From JAWPMV01 sp038527215 (GTDB taxonomy: Bacteria > Bacteroidota > Bacteroidia > J057): a DNA stretch of 30,584 bases. The notes beneath the pieces were generated by a model. That model was not told the DNA's origin, did no database searches, and was given only the letters and a program-made list of their open reading frames with translations. Within the stretch, counting starts at the first letter, position 1; each line of letters begins with the position of its first letter. The stretch is taken from NCBI GenBank assembly GCA_038527215.1, contig JBCBGC010000102.1, forward strand, positions 1 through 30,584. Direction: 5' to 3'. A program made the position numbers and the translations under genes. This document shows positions 16,043 through 24,930 of the stretch, in pieces.

Positions 16043-19000
16043 TTAGGGTAGTTGCTGTAATTTAGAATTGTTGATGAGCCAAAAAGTATTCAGATCGAAG
16101 GAGTTAACGGCTCCATCCAGGTTGAAATCTGCTTTACGGGTGCCATAAATGAAGGGCTGCCCATTCTCTAAGCGCCAGAAATCAACATTGTCTTTGGCAT
16201 TGATGGTTCCATCGCCATTGGCATCACCAGACCATAGGACCATGACGCCATTGTCATTTTTCAGGGCCGGTCCGCCTTTAGAGTAAACTGCGGTTCCGGG
16301 GTCGGTAAAGTCGATCAGCGGAGTGCTATTATTCAGGGCTACCGGCGCAGCAGTCATGACCCCAAGGTGGTTGGGATGGCGAAGCACTACATAATAGTTC
16401 CCTTCGGGAACATTGTAGAAAGCAACCTTATCGCCTCCTTTATGAGAGACCAATTGCCCATCGGCCTGAATCAAAGCTACCATGCTATCTACCACGACCG
16501 TGGAATCACTAGCATCTCGTAATTCTACCCAAATCCAGTCGGTAGGTGAAGCCATACCTTCCTGGTCGAGGACGGCGGCATCAGCCGTCTGTCCCCAGCC
16601 TTTTGGGTCGGCAAGGGGTAGCGTCTCAGAGGTGGAATAATCAAAGTTCATCCCGCCGTTGCTGTAAGCCCCTTCCAGGAAGGCTTTGATCCGCACACTG
16701 GGTAAACTTTGGTCAAAAATGCTATCGGCATAGGTGAATGCTCTCACACCGATATCCCGACCCATTTTCCGACCAGGAATATCATCGGCTGGTGGGTGAA
16801 TTCCTCCCCAAATCCGGGAAAGGCTACACTCATCCGAGGCATCCCGATAGGTAGCCCATTGCAGGGTGATGTCCTGACTAGGGCCATTCTCAAAGACTAG
16901 GAATTCATTCTTTTTGCAATAAAACTCGCCCATACCACCCGGGAAGTATTCATCCCCGGTCATGTAGGTCATCAGTTCTGCGGCTGCCCTTGAATAGGTG
17001 CTGTGTCCGGAGACATAACCCGCAAAAGGTGGGGTTACGAAAGAGGGACGTTGGTAAGGCCACCATTCATCGGCCAGAATCCAGCCGACCCCAGCTACGT
17101 CTTCATTAGGGTCTACGATGAAATTCGGGCCTTTCCAACCGTAAATCTTGATTTTGCCCACGTTAATATTCCCAGGTCCGGCTAAGGCATCGCCTGCTGC
17201 AATCAATTCTATTCTGCCTGGCACCAGGGGAATCCCCCCGGGATCATAGGAAGCCGCTCCAGGATCAGAACTCTGGCCTCTTCGGGCCATATAGCGGAGG
17301 GCAGAAACCGGACGAATGTAATCATACCAGCCTTTGACACTCCAGGCCGCAATCGCCGCATCGTGCATGGTTCCGCCCATGGCAAAATAGGTCTTGATGT
17401 CCCATTCCAGATCGGAAAGCGTTTCGCCCTGGCCGCGCCATTTTTTCACCACCTCCGCATGATCCGAAACATAGTTCAGCAGGGTGAACCAGTGTCCGGG
17501 AGGCGTTTCAGAATCGGGGCCATCCGCCCAAAATTCTGCCAGGACCCGGGCGTAATCCCCGCGAGGCACCATTTGCGCTTGATAAGGTAGCCCCGTCTTA
17601 GGGTTCAAAGGTCGTCCATTGCCAATCACGCCCCCGTCCTGATAGTTGTAAAAGCCGCTGTAATCAGCCCAGGTATCAGGCAGGTCGCTGAAAGCAATGT
17701 TGCCGATAGATTTGGGCGAAATATCCCACATGATGCCATCGGCTGGGTCCAGGTGTGCACTCCAGGTAGCCACCATAGAGAAGCCCCATTTATAGTAATC
17801 GGAAGTTCCTCCTCCGTTGACAATGGTATCTAACAAAGGGGGTTGTCCGGGGTCCTCATACACCTTATAATTATCTCCGCCCCGATTAAAGGTAGCCTTC
17901 TGCGCATCGGTCATGGCAAACGGCGGTACATTGCCCCACTCTGGACTCAGGAAGTCCGGTACAGTAGAAGAAATCACATTGCCACTTTGGTCAATGAACA
18001 CATCAAAAGCCAGGGGCTGCCAGCGGTTAGGATTGGTCATATTGGGATTGCCAGGCTGGGCAATCTCCAGAAAGTTATTGTCAGGGGTATAATAGAGGTT
18101 CTCGTAGCTCCCCGTTTCGTTGGCATTGTCTTGTAAGCCATAGGCAATGATGCGGTCCGCGATGTAGTTGCCCAATTCTGCCGGACCCCCGTTTTGATAA
18201 TCGGTAGAGGTAACGGCTGTGCTATAGCCCTGATCCTGCATCACCAAATCCGCCAGGAAGATGGTGCGGTTTTTCCCAGGTGAGTTGCCGAAACGATGCT
18301 TGATCAAGCGGTAAGCCGCATAGCTCAAGGCTTCTTTCTGGGCAGCGAGGGAATCTGCAGCTACTGGCAAATTGGAGAAAGGAATATTAAACCCGCCAAT
18401 GCCATTGCCAAGGAAATAGAAGTGCGCCTCATCCTCATAAGCCGACCAGGCGTCAAACATAGCGGCTGAAATATGGTGCAGGTTCCGGGCGTGTACCGTA
18501 GGACGGGCAAAGTCTCCTCTGATTCCCGCCAGCAATACCTCGTTCCACATGCGGGCAATGGTATGTCCCACGACGAATACCTCCTCCCCTATCAGGGCAG
18601 AGCCTTTTCTCTTTAGATCCCCATCGACCAGATCATCCAGGCCATCCTGATCGTTGTCGGTCCCTCCGTCAGTATCCGCAGCCGTGATTTGGCCATCTCC
18701 ATTGGTATCAAAATAGCCAAAGTCCGTAGCCGCCATGTCAAAAGTACCCGTGCCATCATTGGCGGCGTTCCCGCTTTCCAGGTCCACGTAGTTTGGCCAG
18801 GAATCCCCATCCGAATTGGTTGGGTTGGCCAGACTGGCCTGGTTAGCCAGATCGTCTATGTAGGCATCGTGATCCGCATCGGTGCCGCCGGCTTCTACCA
18901 CATCCCACACGCCATCATTGTCGGAATCCAGATCCAGGTAGTTGGGAATACCATCCCCATCTACGTCCAACATGGCATCTCTTTTCACCGTAAAGCGCAA

Positions 19001-21220
19001 CTCCGCCTGACTGCCACAGCTGCCAGGTGAACCTACTCCGGTTCCTGAAATCGTTCCTACTTTCAGACCGGGGACGGGCGTGGCAGAACCAATATTAGGT
19101 CCAATGTCAATCACCGTTACCGTGGGCGTCAAGGGGGTCAGGAAAGCCGTCAAGCCCTGGCACTGCGAACCCGTAGAGTTACTATTCTGGACAAACTGCC
19201 CATCGTTAATATTGAGGTCAAGGTATTCATTGGTACCATTGAGGTCTCCGTTGGCTTCGAAGTCGGAAAGCTTAACCTGATCGCCGATGCTTACATTCTG
19301 GCTGGAAAGATTTACGTAGCGCGTGGTAGCGGCGCCATTGATATTGATATTCAGGGTTGGAATCACATAAGTAAATCCACCTACCGCGGTCTCTACGCTA
19401 TCCGGTATGCCGTCATTATCGGCGTCCAGGTCCAAGCCAGGAAAGTCATCTATAGAATTCCCGATTACGATCCAGAGGGAATCTTTATCATCCGTATTAT
19501 CCACATTTTCACTTACCGTCAGAATCACCAAAAAGCTATCCGCTGTGGTGTAAGTGTGGCTGGGAGAAACGCCTGTACCTGCGTTTCCATCTCCAAAATC
19601 CCAGGCATAAGCAATAGCCCCTGAACCAGGATTAAAACTCTCACTTGCATCGAAGTTAATGGTGATCGGTGGGGGGAAAACCTGGTTTTTATCTACCGTA
19701 AAGCTGGCGTTGATCATGTTGTTATGCTCTGTCAGGCAATGAAACTGATCGGTAGCCAGGTTGTAATATTTGTTCACCAGGCCACTGGGCCAGCGAATGA
19801 CCAATGAATCAAGCGTGGTATAGGTTCCCAGGCCCACATGCTGGGTGAAGGTATTCATGATTCCATAGCCTTCCCCGGAGCGGACTTCGCGGATTTGCTT
19901 ACCCCAGTCTCCATAGAATTCCAGACGAGCTCCGATCCCGTTGATATTACTCTGGGTACCTACGAGATCGATGGCGATAAAATGGTTGCTATTCCCATCA
20001 TTCATGAAGAGGTCATCGGTAGCCGAGCCCAGTGAGTTGAAGCCTGAACCATGACCAGCATATACATCCAGAAATCCATCTTTGTTTAAGTCTCCAATGG
20101 CAAAAGTATGGATGTTGGTGCTGCCAAAAGGGTTACTGGGATTAGATGCGAGGGTAAAGGTGCCATCCCCATCATTGTAAAAGAGATAGTGATCTGAGCC
20201 AGAGAACAGCAGGTCTACGTATCCGTCATTGTCGAAATCCCGGAAAATCGCCTGAATCCCCAGCAGAGAACCCGAACCCGCCAGCGTAGGCAAGAGACCG
20301 GAACCCGAGGTCACATCCGTAAAGGTCCCATTGCCGTTGTTCCGCATCAGTTGGCAATCATCTCCGTGGTTATTGACAAAAGCGTCAAGATCGCCATCAT
20401 TATCGATATCGGCAAAATCAGTTCCCCAGGTTTGGGCCCCGATCTGCAAACCCGCTGCTGCGGCTACTTCGGTATAATTGCCGCTACCGTCATTCTGGAA
20501 CAGCCGGTTGATCCGGCGCTGATCTGAACTACTGGATACCCCCTGCCGACATTTGGACAGGTACATGTCCAGGTCGCCGTCGTTGTCATAGTCAATCCAG
20601 ATGGAGGCATAGTTCCCCGAGTGATCTGAAGGAGGCGCCTGGGTGTTCAACATGGAGTTATCAAAAGAGAAGACTCCTGTCCCATCGTTTTTATACTTGC
20701 GGCTATCGCCTACATCATGGCAGGCAAAAATGTCTGCCCAGCCATCGTTATCGATGTCGGCAAAATTTGATCCTTGCAGGAAGATGTTGGAGTTGGCCAG
20801 AATGGAACCGCTGAGGGTTTCCGTCGTTGGATTTCCCTCATACAATCGAATGTTGTTAAACGCGCCTCCGGTGAGGACATCGTTTCTCCCATCATGATTG
20901 TAGTCTGCTACACAGACGCTCCACATACTGGAGCCCAGCGAAGTATTCTGGTACAGGGAAAAAGCGGCGTTGGCCGCGTTTTGGGTCATGATGACCAGCT
21001 TATTGCGGTCGTCAATCAAGACGATATCGTCTTTTTTATCCCCGTTCATATCCACGATACCGACCGGAGCACCAGATTTCCCATTGACAGGGAGTAGGGT
21101 ACTTTGATCAGTAAAGGAGGTATTGAGGGATTGGGAGAAAGTAGGGGTGGGACATAAAAGCCATCCACATAGTAGGAGGCTCCATATCGAAATTGAATTT
21201 CTAAAAAAATAGGACAGCAT
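16043..21220 (-). CDS. Secreted vanadium-dependent haloperoxidase mosaic (FG-GAP/ASPIC, PKD, TSP3, VHPO, dockerin-like tail)
   Basis: A 1725-residue exported protein with a signal peptide ending near TFSQ (residue 30). Domains in order: FG-GAP/VCBS calcium repeats (about 40-410), an ASPIC/UnbV domain (about 410-500, SNINGIGARLEFYG), PKD (about 505-590), TSP3-like calcium repeats (about 591-610 and 748-865), a haloperoxidase domain (about 870-1500) and the shared tail (1508-1725) with two dockerin-like loops. The vanadate site known from Curvularia chloroperoxidase is complete: K1296 and R1303 (KGWYDYIRP, same 7-residue spacing), S1404-G1405-H1406, R1469 and H1475 (SRIWGGIH, same 6-residue spacing). 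It probably oxidises halides with hydrogen peroxide outside the cell; a phosphatase role is the alternative for this fold. First gene of the unit; 236 bp of gene-free sequence precedes it. Confidence 0.9.
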   Translation of the reverse strand: MLSYFFRNSISIWSLLLCGWLLCPTPTFSQSLNTSFTDQSTLLPVNGKSGAPVGIVDMNGDKKDDIVLIDDRNKLVIMTQNAANAAFSLYQNTSLGSSMWSVCVADYNHDGRNDVLTGGAFNNIRLYEGNPTTETLSGSILANSNIFLQGSNFADIDNDGWADIFACHDVGDSRKYKNDGTGVFSFDNSMLNTQAPPSDHSGNYASIWIDYDNDGDLDMYLSKCRQGVSSSSDQRRINRLFQNDGSGNYTEVAAAAGLQIGAQTWGTDFADIDNDGDLDAFVNNHGDDCQLMRNNGNGTFTDVTSGSGLLPTLAGSGSLLGIQAIFRDFDNDGYVDLLFSGSDHYLFYNDGDGTFTLASNPSNPFGSTNIHTFAIGDLNKDGFLDVYAGHGSGFNSLGSATDDLFMNDGNSNHFIAIDLVGTQSNINGIGARLEFYGDWGKQIREVRSGEGYGIMNTFTQHVGLGTYTTLDSLVIRWPSGLVNKYYNLATDQFHCLTEHNNMINASFTVDKNQVFPPPITINFDASESFNPGSGAIAYAWDFGDGNAGTGVSPSHTYTTADSFLVILTVSENVDNTDDKDSLWIVIGNSIDDFPGLDLDADNDGIPDSVETAVGGFTYVIPTLNININGAATTRYVNLSSQNVSIGDQVKLSDFEANGDLNGTNEYLDLNINDGQFVQNSNSTGSQCQGLTAFLTPLTPTVTVIDIGPNIGSATPVPGLKVGTISGTGVGSPGSCGSQAELRFTVKRDAMLDVDGDGIPNYLDLDSDNDGVWDVVEAGGTDADHDAYIDDLANQASLANPTNSDGDSWPNYVDLESGNAANDGTGTFDMAATDFGYFDTNGDGQITAADTDGGTDNDQDGLDDLVDGDLKRKGSALIGEEVFVVGHTIARMWNEVLLAGIRGDFARPTVHARNLHHISAAMFDAWSAYEDEAHFYFLGNGIGGFNIPFSNLPVAADSLAAQKEALSYAAYRLIKHRFGNSPGKNRTIFLADLVMQDQGYSTAVTSTDYQNGGPAELGNYIADRIIAYGLQDNANETGSYENLYYTPDNNFLEIAQPGNPNMTNPNRWQPLAFDVFIDQSGNVISSTVPDFLSPEWGNVPPFAMTDAQKATFNRGGDNYKVYEDPGQPPLLDTIVNGGGTSDYYKWGFSMVATWSAHLDPADGIMWDISPKSIGNIAFSDLPDTWADYSGFYNYQDGGVIGNGRPLNPKTGLPYQAQMVPRGDYARVLAEFWADGPDSETPPGHWFTLLNYVSDHAEVVKKWRGQGETLSDLEWDIKTYFAMGGTMHDAAIAAWSVKGWYDYIRPVSALRYMARRGQSSDPGAASYDPGGIPLVPGRIELIAAGDALAGPGNINVGKIKIYGWKGPNFIVDPNEDVAGVGWILADEWWPYQRPSFVTPPFAGYVSGHSTYSRAAAELMTYMTGDEYFPGGMGEFYCKKNEFLVFENGPSQDITLQWATYRDASDECSLSRIWGGIHPPADDIPGRKMGRDIGVRAFTYADSIFDQSLPSVRIKAFLEGAYSNGGMNFDYSTSETLPLADPKGWGQTADAAVLDQEGMASPTDWIWVELRDASDSTVVVDSMVALIQADGQLVSHKGGDKVAFYNVPEGNYYVVLRHPNHLGVMTAAPVALNNSTPLIDFTDPGTAVYSKGGPALKNDNGVMVLWSGDANGDGTINAKDNVDFWRLENGQPFIYGTRKADFNLDGAVNSFDLNTFWLINNSKLQQLP

Positions 21221-21456
21221 ACGTCGCCTTTAGCTTGTTAAAGGGTACAAACAGGGTAAAGACAAGCATGGAGCGAAAATCCGGAGAGTTAGTCCAGCGA
21301 GTAGTTACCCAAAATCCATCCAGGGATTTCTAGGCTATTGGGAACAAATGCATGTTTAACTACTCGTTCAAGTTACTACCAAATACGAAAAACCGTACCA
21401 AAGTATGGCCCAATTAGCGATTTATCTGCACAAATGGCCAATTCCTTACATCGGTT

Positions 21457-21978
21457 TTAGACCGTGCCTTGCTGCATCGCTGTTTGAAGGCGTCTTTCGT
21501 AATGGGTGTAAAAGCTAAAAAAGTCAATTTCAGCCAGCGGAATCTGAATAGACACCGAGGCCTGACCGGAGGGTTTAATTAATTGGAACTGAGCAATCCC
21601 ATCTTCAATATGGATGAGTTGGCCAACAAAGTAATTGCTGGTCTGGCCGCCCGTAAAAAAGGCGATGGGCCCGGTTTCCCCAGCAGCCCACAAAGCTCCT
21701 TCCCAATCCTGGAAATAAGAAAGAGGTAGCAGTTCAGAAAAATCTGAGAGGTTATGGAGAAGAATCTCCCGCCGGTCTGTTTCGGTCCATTCACGATAAT
21801 TATGAACCTGCTCGGAACGGAAAATCGTGAAGCCGTCGAAGCCTTTTTTCTGATCATCAAAGTTGACGAGCAACAGGGTTTCTTCGGACATACTCAGACA
21901 AGCCCCAGCAAAGACCACCTCCTGATGCGGAAACAGGTTAACGTCGATCAAGGTATTTTGCTGGATCAATAAGGACAT
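21457..21978 (-). CDS. Hypothetical protein, 173 residues
   Basis: A 173-residue soluble protein with no signal peptide or membrane helix. It is acidic and rich in aromatics, with predicted beta strands throughout (VVFAGACLSMSEETLLLVNFDD; DGFTIFRSEQVHNYREW; GQLIHIEDGIAQFQLI). The alternation suggests a small all-beta cytosolic protein, perhaps an SH3-like or PilZ-sized fold, but I recognise no family. ATG at 21978. It stands alone: 214 bp after the cyclase stop and 236 bp before the haloperoxidase start, all on the same strand. Neither gap shows a gene or clear terminator; the one at 21979-22192 has only short GGTTAGT-like repeats near the start codon. Confidence 0.7.
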   Translation of the reverse strand: MSLLIQQNTLIDVNLFPHQEVVFAGACLSMSEETLLLVNFDDQKKGFDGFTIFRSEQVHNYREWTETDRREILLHNLSDFSELLPLSYFQDWEGALWAAGETGPIAFFTGGQTSNYFVGQLIHIEDGIAQFQLIKPSGQASVSIQIPLAEIDFFSFYTHYERRLQTAMQQGTV

Positions 21979-22192
21979 GAAGTTGGTTAGTCGTGGTTAG
22001 TAGTAATTAGTGAGGCATGAATGTAAAAGAAAAATTTCGAGTCAAAAAACCCTTTTTCCGGTAAAAGCAATATCCAGAGTCGAGGGCTACCGCTTTTCCC
22101 CTGATTATTAGGGAGTAAAGCGGCGATATTTTTTCTTGATTGATTGCGCAGGTCGGATTTTCACTCCGCAAATCCCGATTTCAAGCTGAACA

Positions 22193-23119
22193 TTAACGCA
22201 ATACCCCGTACTCGTCTCGTCGTAAAGGATGGTCTGAAACGGGCAGGGGAGCCCCCGGAGCCGACAGGGTATTTTCGCCATGCGGCCAGTCTGAAGGACA
22301 GATGGCAATATAGCGGGCAAAGCCTCCGGTTCCTCCTTCTGGCTTGGCAAAGCCTATGGTGATCAGGGCACCTTTTTCGGGCACCTGGTCCAAGCCCGCC
22401 ACCCCTTCAGCCTGACAATAGTTTTGATGCATCAGCCAATACTCTCCTTCCAGCGTAGCCGTGGTATCGGTATCCAGGGGTTCGTGCCCGTGGAACAGAA
22501 TATTTCTTTCCTGATGCAGGAATTTTAGCGCTTCCAGGGATACGCCGGGAAAGGGTTTCTGGTTAAAAGCCGCATTGGTTTTCCAGCCTTTGTACCAGTC
22601 AGACCGAACCATGACCACCGCTCCGGCAGGGATGGTCCCATGCTGCCGCTCCCAGGCCTCGATATCATCTACCTGGCAATGGTAGCCAGGATTTTCTGCC
22701 ACTTTTTCATGAATATCCACCACCACCAACGGCCTTACCGCATAGGTAGGTGGGAGATCGCTAATGGTGGCCCCTACTGGATTCCAGTGCGCAGGCGGGT
22801 CCAATTGGGTCCCGTACTGATCTGTAGTCAGGGTATAAGCACTAGCTATGAAACCATGCTGGGCGATGGTAAAGGTATCGCCCGGAGCTACATAGCCAGG
22901 AATCTCCGCTCCTGCCTGGGCAGGTCCAAAAGAGGCTGGTCCAAAGCCCGGCCATACGGGGATCGTCGGACTAAAAGCATGCGTCAGGTCTACATAGCGA
23001 GCCCCTTGAAGATGTTGTTCATAGACTTGCCACAGGTCAGCTTCCTGTTGGACAGGAGCCTGGCAAGCAGCCCACAAAGTCAGGGAAATCACGATACAGA
23101 CTCGGATCATCTTTTTCAT
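22193..23119 (-). CDS. Cyclase-family (kynurenine-formamidase-like) metal-dependent hydrolase, probable lipoprotein
   Basis: A 308-residue member of the cyclase/KynB superfamily. The N-terminus (MKKMIRVCIVISLTLWAAC) looks like a lipoprotein signal with Cys19, so the enzyme probably sits on a membrane in the periplasm. VDLTHAFSPTIPVWPG (residues 43-58) is the usual opening motif. The metal-binding motif HxGTHxDxPxH appears as DQYGTQLDPPAHW (100-112), with Gln for the central His. As I recall this GTQLDPPAH variant is frequent in a subgroup. FHGHEPLDTD and ITIGFAKPEGGTGGFAR follow. It may hydrolyse a cyclic amide or ester; the substrate is unknown. A terminator hairpin precedes it, so it is probably transcribed on its own. 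Confidence 0.87.
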   Translation of the reverse strand: MKKMIRVCIVISLTLWAACQAPVQQEADLWQVYEQHLQGARYVDLTHAFSPTIPVWPGFGPASFGPAQAGAEIPGYVAPGDTFTIAQHGFIASAYTLTTDQYGTQLDPPAHWNPVGATISDLPPTYAVRPLVVVDIHEKVAENPGYHCQVDDIEAWERQHGTIPAGAVVMVRSDWYKGWKTNAAFNQKPFPGVSLEALKFLHQERNILFHGHEPLDTDTTATLEGEYWLMHQNYCQAEGVAGLDQVPEKGALITIGFAKPEGGTGGFARYIAICPSDWPHGENTLSAPGAPLPVSDHPLRRDEYGVLR

Positions 23120-23176
23120 TGCAGCTAGGGTTGGCTTCTTAAGTTAGCCAATTCCTTGCTTACCCAAAAAAAGAAA

Positions 23177-23195
23177 GGCCAGCACAAGGCTGGCC
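23177..23195 (-). terminator. Intrinsic terminator after the 175-residue exported protein
   Basis: GGCCAGC-ACAAG-GCTGGCC, a perfect 7-bp GC-rich stem with a 5-nt loop. On the - strand it is followed by CTTTCTTTTTTT. It lies 32 bp past the stop of the gene at 23227-23754 and should end transcription of the protease/aldolase/exported-protein run before the cyclase gene. Confidence 0.85.
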
Positions 23196-23226
23196 CGCTC
23201 CTCAGCATTCTTAGGTCTAAAGAGCA

Positions 23227-23754
23227 TCATTCTTTCTCGATAACCTGAGGCTCCTTGGATTGAGGCAAGCCCAGTTCATCAACGTTATATTCTGGCAAAA
23301 TCGCCAGGAGTTGTTCTGTAGTCATATTTGAAGTGCCCAGGAAAGTCCAGGATTTTCCCTGGTCCTGCGAAATCCCAATCATATCGGACTCCGTAATGAT
23401 GGTACCTCCCGAAAAGGTCATGGCCAGTTTCTGAGGAACCAGGCAGTGAATTTCTTCCCCAGCCTTGACCCGTTTGGAGGGCTGACCGATTTCTACGGAT
23501 TCTATCACAAATCCTTGTTCCTTCATGCCTCCTAAACTGGATTCCATGAGGGTAATCATTTGATCTTTCCCTCCCATTAGTTCTACCAATCCGGGGTAGG
23601 TGAAGGTAACGATTTGAGAAAAATCCAGGTCTAGTGTTGCCTGGGCAATCTTTTCGGCGGATTCCCGAATGAGTGAGGCTTCGTCCTGAGCCTTCAGCCA
23701 TCCGGGGATGAGCACCAGTGCCGTCAGCAAGAGAGAGACCGTAAATTTCTGCAT
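23227..23754 (-). CDS. Exported hypothetical protein, possibly NTF2/SnoaL-like
   Basis: A 175-residue protein with a clear signal peptide (MQKFTVSLLLTALVLIPGWLKAQ, cut near residue 22). The rest begins with helices (EASLIRESAEKIAQATLDLDFSQIVTFTYPGLVELMGGKDQMITLMES) and continues as beta strands (GFVIESVEIGQPSKRV, EEIHCLVPQKLAMTF, GIISQ-like SMDMIGISQDQGKSWTFL region). This order resembles NTF2/SnoaL-like cone folds, which may bind small molecules, but I would not assign a function. It starts 9 bp after the stop of the D-threonine-aldolase-like gene and is followed by a strong terminator, so it ends that transcription unit. Confidence 0.75.
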   Translation of the reverse strand: MQKFTVSLLLTALVLIPGWLKAQDEASLIRESAEKIAQATLDLDFSQIVTFTYPGLVELMGGKDQMITLMESSLGGMKEQGFVIESVEIGQPSKRVKAGEEIHCLVPQKLAMTFSGGTIITESDMIGISQDQGKSWTFLGTSNMTTEQLLAILPEYNVDELGLPQSKEPQVIEKE

Positions 23755-23763
23755 ATGTTTGGG

Positions 23764-24882
23764 TTAAATGGTAAGCATTCTTTTGCGGGCCACTACTTCC
23801 CAGCTTTCTTCTACCTGGTGGCCCCGAATAATATACGCCTGATGATGCAAAGCTACCGTAGGACAAATGTGCCAGGGAATTCCGTACACTCCCTGTCCTA
23901 CGTAGGTATCGGACCAGGCTGGAACTTGCAGGACCAAATGCTCTTCACTTTGGCCCTTAAACTCTTCTACGGGAAAATCCAGAAAACGGATGCGATGAGT
24001 CAAGGGGTTTTCCGGAGCGATGGCTTTATGCCCCATATCCAGACATACGATTCCCGGGGCAGGACGGCTGATAATCCGGGTGTAAATCAGCGCTGCGGGA
24101 AGAAAAGGCAGCTCTGGCAATATCTCCCCATATCCTGCGTCCCAAAAGACATAGGTCCCCGGGCTGAGCGCCACCCGCTTCCGCTGGGCATGTACGGGAA
24201 AGCTGGGACTCCCTCCGGCAATGATGTGAGGAACCGCTAAACGGCTTTCCTCCAACCTATCAACCATCTTAAACACTGCTTCGAAGGCTTCGTCAGAGGC
24301 TTTTTTCCGCTGGGCAAAATCAGGATGACGAAAATGTCCATCATACACGTGCAGACCGGCTGGTTCCAGCCCGTCCAGTACGTCAATCAAATGATAGAGG
24401 GCAATGGCCGCTTTATCTGGCGCAATGCCTGAACGGTCCATGCCGTTATTTATGTCTAAAAAAACCGGCACTACCGATTGCTCACTCACCGCCAGCCGGG
24501 AAAGAGAACGAAGGATTGCTTCATCATCAGCCAGGGCATAAAATGTGGTCAAAGGAAAAGCCTTTTTCAGCTGGAAGAATAACCCAAGCTTAGGACCTAC
24601 CAGCTGGTGGGCGACCAATACTTCTCTGGCCCCTGCTCTTCCCAACATCTCTGCCTCGGCCAGGGTCGCACACTTGAAGCGACTGATCCCTAATTCAAGA
24701 TGAATGCGGGCCACCTCTGCCATTTTATGGGTTTTCACATGGGGCCACAAGCGTTCTTGCCCACCCGCTATCTCTAATAGATGCTGGATGTTGGTGTGGA
24801 CCCGATCCGGGAACACCAGCAGAGAAGGGGAATCCAGCTGCCCTTCATTTTTCACTTTGTACCAGGGAAGTGGTTTATCCAT
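23764..24882 (-). CDS. D-threonine aldolase / D-serine dehydratase-type PLP enzyme (alanine racemase fold)
   Basis: A 372-residue fold-type III PLP enzyme. The probable PLP lysine is K50 in WPHVKTHK, matching the PHxKTHK motif of D-threonine aldolases and DSD1-type D-serine dehydratases. The barrel continues with FKCATLAEAEML, VFLDINNGMDRSGI and GLHVYDGHFR. The C-terminal metal site HxC appears as H338 and C340 in WHICPTVALH. It should break down a D-beta-hydroxy amino acid (D-threonine to glycine plus acetaldehyde, or D-serine to pyruvate); which one cannot be told from sequence. No signal peptide, so cytosolic. It lies 48 bp after the metalloprotease and 9 bp before the small exported protein. 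Confidence 0.9.
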   Translation of the reverse strand: MDKPLPWYKVKNEGQLDSPSLLVFPDRVHTNIQHLLEIAGGQERLWPHVKTHKMAEVARIHLELGISRFKCATLAEAEMLGRAGAREVLVAHQLVGPKLGLFFQLKKAFPLTTFYALADDEAILRSLSRLAVSEQSVVPVFLDINNGMDRSGIAPDKAAIALYHLIDVLDGLEPAGLHVYDGHFRHPDFAQRKKASDEAFEAVFKMVDRLEESRLAVPHIIAGGSPSFPVHAQRKRVALSPGTYVFWDAGYGEILPELPFLPAALIYTRIISRPAPGIVCLDMGHKAIAPENPLTHRIRFLDFPVEEFKGQSEEHLVLQVPAWSDTYVGQGVYGIPWHICPTVALHHQAYIIRGHQVEESWEVVARKRMLTI

Positions 24883-24930
24883 ATCCCGAAAAATACGAAA
24901 AAGACCGTCCTCAGCCTATTATTCATTGGG

